Source: an uncultured Neomegalonema sp. (GTDB taxonomy: Bacteria > Pseudomonadota > Alphaproteobacteria > Rhodobacterales > Rhodobacteraceae). Taken from it: a DNA stretch of 13,480 nucleotides. Location: NCBI GenBank assembly GCA_937944035.1, contig CALDZQ010000082.1:1-13480 (forward strand). The letters are read 5' to 3'. The position numbers and the translations under genes were made by a program. The number at the start of each line of letters is the position of its first letter. Positions within the stretch are counted from its first letter, which is position 1. The notes beneath the pieces were generated by a model. It was given only the letters and a program-made list of their open reading frames with translations. It searched no databases and was not told where the DNA came from. Of the stretch, positions 1-5,422 are shown in pieces.

Positions 1-100
1 AGCCGCCTGTGCGCACGAAGACGGAAGGCTCGCCGATCAACGCGCCTTCGCCCTGGATGGTGGGGCCGAAGATTTCGGCGATGCGGATTTTATCGGTCAT
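1..100 (-). CDS. queE: 7-carboxy-7-deazaguanine synthase QueE, N-terminal part (cut by window edge)
   Basis: Radical-SAM enzyme that converts 6-carboxy-5,6,7,8-tetrahydropterin to 7-carboxy-7-deazaguanine in the cytoplasm, the step after QueD on the way to preQ0 and queuosine. Only 33 codons are present, starting at the ATG at 100-98. They read MTDKIRIAEIFGPTIQGEGA followed by LIGEPSVFVRTGG. The stretch I-F-G-P-T-I-Q-G-E-G with the later F-V-R-T-G-G is the typical QueE N-terminus that leads into the Cys-rich radical-SAM loop, which lies outside the window. A GGGGA ribosome-binding site lies about 6 bases before the ATG. It is third in line after queC and queD on the same strand, which supports the call, but a gap of about 180 bp with hairpins separates it from queD. 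A family-level error is unlikely although the fragment is short. Confidence 0.88.
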   Translation of the reverse strand, partial: MTDKIRIAEIFGPTIQGEGALIGEPSVFVRTGG

Positions 101-119
101 GGTTGTCCCCATAACAAGC

Positions 120-137
120 GCCCGCCGTGGGGCGGGC
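120..137 (-). other. GC-rich hairpin just upstream of queE
   Basis: A perfect 7-bp inverted repeat, GCCCGCC and GGCGGGC, closes on a 4-base loop. It ends about 20 bases before the queE start codon. In the minus-strand RNA it is followed by GCTTGTTATGGGGA, not by a U-run, so it is not a rho-independent terminator. The C-rich top of the hairpin (CCCCA) is complementary to the TGGGG that includes the queE ribosome-binding site, so an effect on queE translation is possible but unproven. It does not match a preQ1 riboswitch that I can recognise. Confidence 0.4.
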
Positions 138-180
138 AGGCGCGTGGTCGTGATGCGCACTCCCGGTAAAAATCACGCAC

Positions 181-278
181 CATACCCCGCCCCGGGGTAT
201 CCAGCCTCGCGAAATTTGTTGGCATTGTGTGCAGGCAACGAGGCTGGATTATCCGCCTTCGCGGATAATGACTGTTTT
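181..278. repeat. REPIN-like element: two REP-type hairpins in inverted orientation
   Basis: Two hairpin units face each other. One has the 8-bp stem TTATCCGC/GCGGATAA (249-256 and 261-268). The other has the 8-bp stem ATACCCCG/CGGGGTAT (182-189 and 193-200) on a 3-base loop. Both stems are bordered on the inner side by the same sequence, ATCCAGCCTCG, in opposite orientation. These borders form a perfect 9-bp inverted repeat, CCAGCCTCG (201-209) and CGAGGCTGG (239-247), around a 29-base centre. Two REP hairpins pointing inward is the architecture called a REPIN, which RAYT-type transposases are thought to mobilise; no RAYT gene is in the window. It fills most of the gap between queD and queE. 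A related unit lies at 2980-3030. Confidence 0.75.
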
Positions 279-283
279 CCATG

Positions 284-640
284 TCACGCGCCATAGCTCG
301 CCCATGTCTTCGGGGTTTCGCTGACGCGGACGGCGGTGACTTCGGGCCAGCGGGATTTGCACCACTCGAACAGCGTTTTGGCGAGGAATTCGGCGGTGAC
401 TTTGTCATGGCCGAACACCTCGTTCAGGTGGCGGTGGTCGAGGGTGGTGTCGATGTGGTCTTTGAGGGCCGACAGCTCGCGGTAGTCGCGCACAAAGCCT
501 GTCTCATCGACATCGGCCGCGCTGAGTTCGACGACGACGATGTAGTTATGCCCGTGCAGCCGCGCGCAGGGGTGGTCGTCCGGCAGGGAGCACAGCTGGT
601 GCGAGGCGGAGAAGCTGAACTCTTTGGAGATACGGTACAT
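284..640 (-). CDS. queD: 6-carboxy-5,6,7,8-tetrahydropterin synthase QueD
   Basis: Converts 7,8-dihydroneopterin triphosphate to 6-carboxy-tetrahydropterin, releasing acetaldehyde and triphosphate; first committed step of 7-deazaguanine synthesis, cytoplasmic. The 118-residue product has the normal length of the PTPS/QueD family. The zinc ligands are visible as H14 (in SASH) and H29 and H31 (in LHGHNY). The catalytic Cys is C25 (in HPCARLHG), the acid pair lies in LDHRHLN (D68, H69, H71), and the substrate-binding Glu is E108 in VRVSETP. The ATG at 640-638 overlaps the queC TGA by one base (TGATG), a coupling arrangement, and GGAAAGG about 10 bases upstream within queC is a good ribosome-binding site. 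Larger readings of this frame run back inside queC and are shadows. Nothing is missing from the active site. Confidence 0.95.
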   Translation of the reverse strand: MYRISKEFSFSASHQLCSLPDDHPCARLHGHNYIVVVELSAADVDETGFVRDYRELSALKDHIDTTLDHRHLNEVFGHDKVTAEFLAKTLFEWCKSRWPEVTAVRVSETPKTWASYGA

Positions 641-1323
641 CAGACGACGCCTTTCCAGAAATCGGGGTCCGCGTAGGGGGTGGGGTCGGGGATTTGGGCG
701 AGGTGAAACGCCTCGCGCCGCTCGACGCAGGTTCCGCAGCGGCCGCAATGCAGGTCGCCGCCCTTGTAGCAGGACCATGTCTCGATGAACGGGGTGTTGT
801 GGCGCGCGCCCTCCCTGACGATGTCGGATTTGGCGATGTGGATGAACGGGGTGTAGAGCGTGACCGAGGCGTCCTCGCCCAGCGATTTTTCCTCCATCGC
901 GGCGAAAGCGTCCACGAAATCCGGGCGGCAATCGGGGTAGATGAAATGGTCCCCGCCATGCATGGCGGCGGCGACGGCCCCGTCCCCGCGCGCGGCGGCG
1001 ATGCCGAAAGCGATGCTCAACATGATGGCGTTGCGGTTGGGGACGACGGTGATTTTCATGGTCTGCTCGGCGTAGTGGCCGTCGGGGACCGCGACATCAT
1101 CGGTCAGGGCGGACCCGCCCAGCGCGCGGCCGACGCCGGAGATGTCGATAATGTCATGGCGCACGCCCAGACGGTCCGCACAGCGGGCGGCGAAATCGAC
1201 TTCCTTGCGGTGGCGCTGGCCGTAATCGAAGGACAGCAGGGCCGTCAGGGTGCGCTCGGCGGCGACCTTGTGGGCGAGCGATATAGAGTCCAGTCCGCCG
1301 GAGCAGACGACAAGCGTTTTCAT
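640..1323 (-). CDS. queC: 7-cyano-7-deazaguanine synthase QueC
   Basis: ATP-dependent enzyme that turns 7-carboxy-7-deazaguanine and ammonia into preQ0 (7-cyano-7-deazaguanine), cytoplasmic. The product has 227 residues, the usual family length. The PP-loop ATPase signature SGGLDS is at residues 8-13, and SFDYGQRHRKE follows at about 31-41. The C-terminal zinc site has four Cys, C185, C193, C196 and C199, in CYKGGDLHCGRCGTC. The ATG at 1323-1321 is chosen because MKTLVVCSGG is the expected N-terminus and AAGGA lies about 10 bases upstream. The open frame continues upstream to 1758 only across an unrelated gene. The order zinc-ribbon gene, queC, queD, queE on one strand suggests joint transcription; the queC stop overlaps the queD start by one base. 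Confidence 0.96.
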   Translation of the reverse strand: MKTLVVCSGGLDSISLAHKVAAERTLTALLSFDYGQRHRKEVDFAARCADRLGVRHDIIDISGVGRALGGSALTDDVAVPDGHYAEQTMKITVVPNRNAIMLSIAFGIAAARGDGAVAAAMHGGDHFIYPDCRPDFVDAFAAMEEKSLGEDASVTLYTPFIHIAKSDIVREGARHNTPFIETWSCYKGGDLHCGRCGTCVERREAFHLAQIPDPTPYADPDFWKGVV

Positions 1324-1412
1324 CCATCTATCCTTGTTTTCACCGGGTAGGCTGCGACCGGACCCTTGCGGGCGTGGAGCGGATAGCAGGATTGCGGGCG
1401 TTTGGGAAGGGG

Positions 1413-1814
1413 TCAGCCCGCCATCGTCACGCCGACCATCAGCAGGGTGATGAAGAAAATCCCGGACCAGACCATCCCCGCGAAGGTGAGGTAGATCATA
1501 AACTGCGGGATCGCGCCCTTCGCGTCGCGCCATGCGGCGTAGGTGAGCAGGGACGGGGCGACGGGGACGGCCCAGAAGAAGGCGAAGACCATCGCCGGGG
1601 CGGTCCAGCCGATGAAGACGCACACTGCGCAAATCACACCCACCGCCAATGTCCCGGCCAGCACCCGCAGCGTGGTATCGCGCAGGGAGTTGGACCAGTG
1701 ATCCGGCTTTGCCGAGACATCGAGCAGCTTTGTCACCGCCGTCTTCGGCGCGCCGCATCCGCCGCAGCGGCGGTCGTCATTGGTATAGGCGCATCCGCAG
1801 TAACGACAGATCAT
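1413..1814 (-). CDS. Small zinc-ribbon membrane protein of unknown function
   Basis: A 133-residue protein that I cannot assign to a named family. It begins with a zinc-ribbon-like pair of knuckles, MICRYCGCAYTNDDRRCGGC, with C3/C6 and C17/C20 as probable metal ligands. A polar linker follows, then about three hydrophobic segments at roughly 51-70, 72-92 and 103-130, so the ribbon probably sits at the cytoplasmic face of the inner membrane. The ATG at 1814-1812 has GAGG about 6 bases upstream and is the natural start because the first Cys is residue 3. It lies 89 bases upstream of queC on the same strand and might be cotranscribed with it, but nothing in the sequence links it to queuosine synthesis. 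The coding character is sound; function unknown. Confidence 0.8.
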   Translation of the reverse strand: MICRYCGCAYTNDDRRCGGCGAPKTAVTKLLDVSAKPDHWSNSLRDTTLRVLAGTLAVGVICAVCVFIGWTAPAMVFAFFWAVPVAPSLLTYAAWRDAKGAIPQFMIYLTFAGMVWSGIFFITLLMVGVTMAG

Positions 1815-2000
1815 AGAAGCCTCATTGGTGAATTAGGCAAATTTCTGCTATTATCCCTATAGGCTCGCACTCATTACCATCCGGATGCCCTATTTTAATC
1901 ATGTGCTGCAAGACTGAGTCGAGGACGGATCGGGGAAGCAGGCTTGGCAGCAGATGGCGCGCCCTATCTTATGTGAACTGACCACGGGAAGAATAATCGA

Positions 2001-2561
2001 ATGGACACGGCAGGGCTGGAAGGCAGGTTTTTGATTGCGATGCCCGGCATCGGCGATGAGCGGTTTCACCGCGCCGTCGTGCTGATCTGCGCGCATTCCG
2101 ACCAGGGGGCAATGGGTATTATCGTCAATCAGACCTCTGAATCGGTCAGTTTTGACGAATTGCTGGAGCAACTGGACATCAAGACCACAGATGATTCGAT
2201 TGCGATGCCGATTCATGTCGGCGGGCCGGTCGAGACGGGGCGCGGGTTTGTGCTGCACTCGATGGATTATAACGCCGAGAATGCGCTGAATATCGCGGAT
2301 AAATTCATGCTGACCGGAACGGTGGATGTGCTGCGCGATATTGCGGCGGGCAAAGGGCCGCGCGACCGGATTATCGCGCTGGGCTATACCGGATGGGCGC
2401 CGGGGCAGTTGGAGAAAGAAATCCAGAAGAACGGCTGGCTGGCCTGTGACGCGGTGGCGGATATTATTTTCGGCGACGGGCCGGATGATAAGTGGGTCGC
2501 GGCGCTGTCAGAGCTGGGCGTGTCGCCGGAGTTGCTGTCTGCGGGTGGCGGGTCGGCTTGA
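2001..2561 (+). CDS. yqgE: YqgE/AlgH family protein
   Basis: Member of the conserved UPF0301/DUF179 (AlgH) family, cytoplasmic, whose biochemical role is not settled. The 186-residue product has the normal family length. The N-terminal block has GRFLIAMPGIGDERFHRAVV (8-27), then a stretch ending GAMGIIVNQ (to residue 44), and GGPV at 74-77 followed by GRGFVLHS; these are the family hallmarks. The second half holds the usual ALGYTGWAPGQLEKEI stretch. The ATG at 2001 is preceded by GGAAG about 9 bases upstream. The next gene, dgkA, starts inside the yqgE stop codon, so the two are translationally coupled. The 186-bp gap to the divergent zinc-ribbon gene should hold its promoter; I see only poor matches (TTGGCA at 1944, spacer too short). 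Confidence 0.93.
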   Translation: MDTAGLEGRFLIAMPGIGDERFHRAVVLICAHSDQGAMGIIVNQTSESVSFDELLEQLDIKTTDDSIAMPIHVGGPVETGRGFVLHSMDYNAENALNIADKFMLTGTVDVLRDIAAGKGPRDRIIALGYTGWAPGQLEKEIQKNGWLACDAVADIIFGDGPDDKWVAALSELGVSPELLSAGGGSA

Positions 2562-2959
2562 GCGCGCCCGGGTCGGAGCGTGGGCCTAAGCCTAAGCCGG
2601 AGCGGATTACCGGATTGAAGCATCTTGTCGCCGCCGCCGGATATTCCGCTGCGGGGGCTAAACGCCTGTGGGCGGAGACGGCGTTCCGGCACGAGGTGTT
2701 CGGGGCGGTTTGCGTGGTGGTGCTGCTGGCCATGATCGGGGCCAGCGCGGTGGAGATGGCGATTGCGGTCGTGCTGCTGCTGGTGCTGTTCGCCGTCGAG
2801 GCGCTGAACACCGCCATCGAAGTGCTGGTCGATCACCTGTCGCCGGATTGGGCGCAGTTTGCGAAAGACGCGAAGGATTTGGGGTCTTTCGCGGTGTTTT
2901 GCCTGCTGGCGGCGAATGCGGCGTTTTTGCTGGCGGTGATTGTGACGCGGGTGGGGTGA
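2558..2959 (+). CDS. dgkA: Diacylglycerol kinase DgkA, TTG start
   Basis: Small integral-membrane kinase that phosphorylates diacylglycerol with ATP to give phosphatidate, recycling lipid in the inner membrane. With the TTG start at 2558 the product has 133 residues. The reading overlaps the yqgE stop by four bases (TTGA), a typical coupling junction; an upstream GTG at 2492 would lie deep inside yqgE. The family residues are present with a constant shift of 12 from the E. coli enzyme: E40 in the amphipathic helix, E81, N84 and E88 in EALNTAIE, D92, and K106-D107 in AKDLGS. Three membrane helices are visible at about 47-64, 65-85 and 109-130. The first 15 residues are Pro/Lys rich and longer than in E. 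coli. The usual GSAAV after the KD pair reads GSFAV here. Confidence 0.93.
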   Translation: MSAPGSERGPKPKPERITGLKHLVAAAGYSAAGAKRLWAETAFRHEVFGAVCVVVLLAMIGASAVEMAIAVVLLLVLFAVEALNTAIEVLVDHLSPDWAQFAKDAKDLGSFAVFCLLAANAAFLLAVIVTRVG

Positions 2960-2979
2960 GGGAGCGCTTTATTCATCCG

Positions 2980-3030
2980 AAAACAACTGTCATCATCTGC
3001 GCAGGCAGATGATCCGGTCTTGTGCCCTGA
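2980..3030 (+). repeat. REP-like hairpin unit downstream of dgkA
   Basis: A perfect 9-bp stem, ATCATCTGC (2992-3000) and GCAGATGAT (3005-3013), closes on the 4-base loop GCAG. The unit aligns with the minus-strand unit at 278-230: both read AAAACA, then GTCAT, the hairpin, ATCC, a purine-G pair, and a pyrimidine-rich tail ending CCTG. In the stem the two copies differ by paired changes that keep pairing (CCGC/GCGG against CTGC/GCAG, and TTA/TAA against TCA/TGA). A small second stem, GTCTT and AAGAC, follows. There is no U-run after it, so it is not a canonical terminator for dgkA. Confidence 0.65.
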
Positions 3031-3058
3031 AAGACTGTCTCTCAATCAATCAGGTGTG

Positions 3059-3099
3059 TTCTCTGCCGAAGTCTACCCTTGCGGAAGCGGGGCAGAGAA
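3059..3099. other. Long imperfect inverted repeat in the dgkA downstream region
   Basis: TTCTCTGCC (3059-3067) and GGCAGAGAA (3091-3099) form a perfect 9-bp outer stem. An inner partial stem of CCGAAG with CTTGCGG (one bulged base) can form inside. On the plus strand a TTTTT run lies at about 3112-3116, 12 bases beyond the stem, so it could act as a weak or non-canonical terminator for yqgE-dgkA. The gap 2960-3179 otherwise holds the REP-like unit and no gene that I can support. Confidence 0.35.
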
Positions 3100-3149
3100 T
3101 GGCGGAGCGTTGTTTTTAAGAGGATTTTAATCCGCATCATCGCCCGCTC

Positions 3150-3179
3150 TTGACAAATGTTTCTCCTTGGTTCTATTTG
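3150..3179 (+). promoter_or_regulatory. Possible sigma-70 promoter in front of the 3180 gene
   Basis: TTGACA at 3150-3155 is a perfect -35 consensus. With a 17-base spacer the next hexamer is CTATTT at 3173-3178, a poor -10. If used, transcription would begin a few bases after the ATG at 3180, which would make that ATG unusable. The box may therefore be chance, or the real start may be further downstream. Confidence 0.3.
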
Positions 3180-3872
3180 ATGCCGACTTGGCAACGAAAC
3201 GGGACTGGAAGAACGCTGGACTGGGAACTGGCGATAGAGCGTAATCGGGATGCACTGCTGCGGTTGGTTGCGGGGATTTTGATTATGACGGGTGGGGCGG
3301 CGGATAGCTTGCCGCGATACCTGCGCGCTCAGGTTTGGGCTGTGCTGCGGCCTGCCGAGTCGGCTTTGCGGCGGCTGATTGTTGTTGTGAAACAGCGGAT
3401 GAAACCTGAGGTGCGGATGGCCGCACCGCGCGCTGTCGCGCCTGTTGTGGTGAGTGTTCCAACCGGGGCACGCAAGCCCGCGCCCGCTTTTGCGCTGTTC
3501 GACCGCAGAAAATCCTTTATTTCCAACGGACGGCGCTTTGCCAAGGGGACGCCGAATATCCGTTTTTTCGACGGCTATGATGCACCCGTTCCGGTGAAAG
3601 CCGTGGCGATGCCGGAGGATTTGGTCAGCGCGGCGCGCCTGAACCGCCGTCTTGCAGCCCTGCGCAATGCGCTGGATGATCTGCCCAAGCAGGCGCGGCG
3701 TATGGCGCGGGTGGAGGCGAAGCGGGAGGCGGCGCGTTCGCAGACCGGAAAATACATCCGGCCGATGCGCCCCGGCAAACCGCCCGGCCATCGGGACCGG
3801 AAGCGGCATCCTGTGGATTTCGTGCTGGCCGATTGCCACGCGCTTGCGCTGTATGTGCTGGTCCCGCCGTAA
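3180..3872 (+). CDS. Conserved alphaproteobacterial-type protein of unknown function
   Basis: A 230-residue product from the ATG at 3180. I know of no function. The N-terminal part DWELAIERNRDALLRLVAGI, a hydrophobic stretch at about 28-42, and the segment LPRYLRAQVWAVLRPAESAL-RRLIVVV look like a conserved type I recall as 'hypothetical' in alphaproteobacteria. The middle is Pro/Ala rich; the C-terminal half is very basic, with a short FALFDRRKSF motif and a helical region rich in Arg/Lys around LNRRLAALRNALDDLPKQAR. The last residues are hydrophobic. The frame is also open from a TTG at 3150, but neither start has a ribosome-binding site. The TTG is the first codon of a perfect TTGACA -35 box, so the start is uncertain. 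It converges with the minus-strand M16 operon. Confidence 0.75.
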   Translation: MPTWQRNGTGRTLDWELAIERNRDALLRLVAGILIMTGGAADSLPRYLRAQVWAVLRPAESALRRLIVVVKQRMKPEVRMAAPRAVAPVVVSVPTGARKPAPAFALFDRRKSFISNGRRFAKGTPNIRFFDGYDAPVPVKAVAMPEDLVSAARLNRRLAALRNALDDLPKQARRMARVEAKREAARSQTGKYIRPMRPGKPPGHRDRKRHPVDFVLADCHALALYVLVPP

Positions 3873-3897
3873 AACATCCGCTTGCGCAGGAATGACA
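3873..3897 (-). repeat. Decayed REP-like unit directly after a stop codon
   Basis: Read on the minus strand, GTCATTCCTGCGCAAGC followed by GGATGTTTT keeps the GTCAT start and the GC-N4-GC loop of the REP-like units at 181-278 and 2980-3030. The stem is no longer symmetric, so the hairpin is imperfect. It begins immediately after the TAA of the gene ending at 3872. Confidence 0.4.
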
Positions 3898-3905
3898 ATA
3901 TCCGC

Positions 3906-3935
3906 AAAAAAATGCCCCGCATCAAGTGCGGGGCA
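3906..3935 (-). terminator. Rho-independent terminator of the lspA-M16 operon
   Basis: On the minus strand a 9-bp GC-rich stem, TGCCCCGCA (complement of 3927-3935) and TGCGGGGCA (complement of 3913-3921), closes on a 5-base loop. Seven T residues follow directly (A7 at 3906-3912 on the plus strand). This is a textbook intrinsic terminator for leftward transcription. It lies 122 bases beyond the TAA of the second M16 gene, with a copy of the 105-bp repeat in between. On the plus strand no U-run follows, so it is one-directional by this criterion. Confidence 0.85.
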
Positions 3936-3939
3936 GGGT

Positions 3940-4044
3940 TAGAGCATTTTCAAGGGCAACGGGTTCATTGCCCGACCCGGAAAACGCGCCAAAACAAGAA
4001 GTTAGACTATCCGGAATGATCCTTATATCGTTCAGGATGGTCTA
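3940..4044. repeat. 105-bp interspersed repeat, copy 1
   Basis: Matches copy 2 at 10817-10921 without gaps: 100 of 105 positions are equal by hand alignment, and the last 67 (3978-4044) are identical. Inside are two hairpins. The first is GGGCAACG/CATTGCCC (3954-3961 and 3966-3973) with one mismatch. The second is an 18-pair stem, 4003-4044, with a 6-base loop (4021-4026), two G-U pairs and one mismatch. The segment GGAAAACGCGCCAAAACAAG with a GAGCATTTTC start recalls, from memory, a common class of rhizobial-type intergenic repeat. It ends 13 bases before the stop codon of the minus-strand M16 gene, and in that transcript the large hairpin is followed by a U-rich stretch. Confidence 0.9.
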
Positions 4045-4057
4045 GACTTGGGCAGAG

Positions 4058-5422
4058 TTACTCCGCCATCGCCGCCTCTAAACTGTCGGCGGATTTGAGG
4101 TTTTCGGGCTTGCCGACCACGACGACGAACAGGTCATCGGGGCGCAGCAGGCGTTTGGCGACGCGGGAGATGTCGTCCAGCGTGACCGCCTCGACCAGAT
4201 CATTGCGGGTGTCGATATAGTCGATCGGCAGGCCAGCGCTTTGCGCGCCGACCAGGAATCCGGCGATTTTCGCATTGGAATCAAAGCGTAACGCCCAGGC
4301 TCCGGTGAGGTATTTCTTGGCCCCGTCCAGCTCCTCGGCGCTCAGCCCGCCTTCGGCCATACGCGCCCATTCCTGCTTGATGAGTTCAAGCGACTGGCCG
4401 ACCCGCGCGTTTTGAGTCGCAACGCCGCCCATATAAAGGCCCGCGCGCTCCAGCGGGTTGAGATAGGAGTAGACCGAATAGGCCAGCCCGTTTTTGTCGC
4501 GCACTTCCTCGGTCAGACGCGAGGTCAAACCGCCGCCGCCGAGGACGTAGTTCATCACATAAGCGGGGATGAAATCCGGATCATCGCGCAGGATCGAGGA
4601 ATGGCCGAACATCACCGTGCTCTGGGGGACATCCTCCTCAATCACCACAATACCCCCGGTTTCGCGGGTTTTGATGGGTGTTTTGTCCAGCGGCTCGCCT
4701 TCGGGCAGGTCGCTGAAGGTTTTGTCCAGCAACGGGCCGAGTGTGGCCGCGTCGATGTCACCGACCACGCCGATGGTCATGTGGCCGCGCGCGGGCATTT
4801 TCGCATAAACTTCGAGAATATCCTCGCGGGTGAAGCCCTTGACGATCTCCTCCGTGGAGCTGCGCCCCAAGCGGGTTTCAGGGCCGAACATATCCCCGTA
4901 CCAGCGTTTAGAGGCGATGGAGCCGGGATCATTTTTCGCCGCGCGCAGGCCGGAAAGCAGTTGCTCGCGGACCCGCTCAACGGAAACGGCGTCGAAATGC
5001 GGGTCGGTCAGGGCGATGCGCATCAGCTCGAAAGTGGGTTCGACATTTTCGCTGAGCGAGGACATGCTGACCGAAAAGCTGTCGCGGCCCGTGCTGAACG
5101 AAATGCCCGAAGACAGCTCCTCCAGGGCGGCGGCCCAGTCTTGGGAATCCATGTCGCCCGCGCCCTCTTCGATCAGCGCGGCGGCGAATCCTGCGATTCC
5201 CTCCTTGCCTTCGGGGTCGAGCATCGTGCCGCCCTCGAATTCCACATTGAAGGACACGATGGGGATCGAGCGTTCCTCGACCAGCCATGCGGTGATGCCG
5301 CCGGGGCTGACCACTTCCTGAATGCGGGATTGGCTTTGGGTTTCTTTGGCCTGAACGGCGGTGAAGGTCAGGGGCAGGAATGCCAGACAGACCGAGAGGA
5401 ACCCTGCGTTGAGCGTGCTCAT
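4058..5422 (-). CDS. M16 family peptidase-like protein, zinc site lost (partner subunit)
   Basis: A 454-residue secreted protein of the M16B (mitochondrial processing peptidase-like) family. A signal peptide is visible at 1-25, ending in TAVQA. Where the active paralogue has HFLEH, this protein reads G78-F-A-A-A82 in the aligned block GKEGIAGFAAALIEEG, so all three zinc-site residues of that motif are gone and it cannot be a zinc peptidase by itself. The C-terminal half keeps the substrate-handling Arg/Tyr region, YVLGGGGLTSRLTEEVRD and the following GLAYSVYS. M16 enzymes often work as an active subunit plus a degenerate one, and that is the likely role here. The ATG at 5422-5420 overlaps the upstream M16 stop by four bases (ATGA), and AGGAAG lies about 9 bases before it. 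It is the last gene before the terminator at 3906. Confidence 0.93.
   Translation of the reverse strand: MSTLNAGFLSVCLAFLPLTFTAVQAKETQSQSRIQEVVSPGGITAWLVEERSIPIVSFNVEFEGGTMLDPEGKEGIAGFAAALIEEGAGDMDSQDWAAALEELSSGISFSTGRDSFSVSMSSLSENVEPTFELMRIALTDPHFDAVSVERVREQLLSGLRAAKNDPGSIASKRWYGDMFGPETRLGRSSTEEIVKGFTREDILEVYAKMPARGHMTIGVVGDIDAATLGPLLDKTFSDLPEGEPLDKTPIKTRETGGIVVIEEDVPQSTVMFGHSSILRDDPDFIPAYVMNYVLGGGGLTSRLTEEVRDKNGLAYSVYSYLNPLERAGLYMGGVATQNARVGQSLELIKQEWARMAEGGLSAEELDGAKKYLTGAWALRFDSNAKIAGFLVGAQSAGLPIDYIDTRNDLVEAVTLDDISRVAKRLLRPDDLFVVVVGKPENLKSADSLEAAMAE

Noticed and set aside
101..283. preQ1 riboswitch in front of queE (also considered at 1324-1412 before queC).
   Set aside because: No match to the preQ1-I, -II or -III core that I can recognise; the structure is explained better by a REPIN-like repeat.
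9..408. Open frames on both strands across the queD-queE gap.
   Set aside because: They cross the hairpins and the start of queE or the end of queD, in frames with Arg/Pro-rich, family-free translations.
1324..1758. Upstream extension of the queC frame.
   Set aside because: It covers the zinc-ribbon gene in another frame; queC homology and the ribosome-binding site place the start at 1323.
1944..1970. Promoter for yqgE with TTGGCA and TATCTT.
   Set aside because: The spacer is 15 bases and the -10 is poor; not better than chance in this region.
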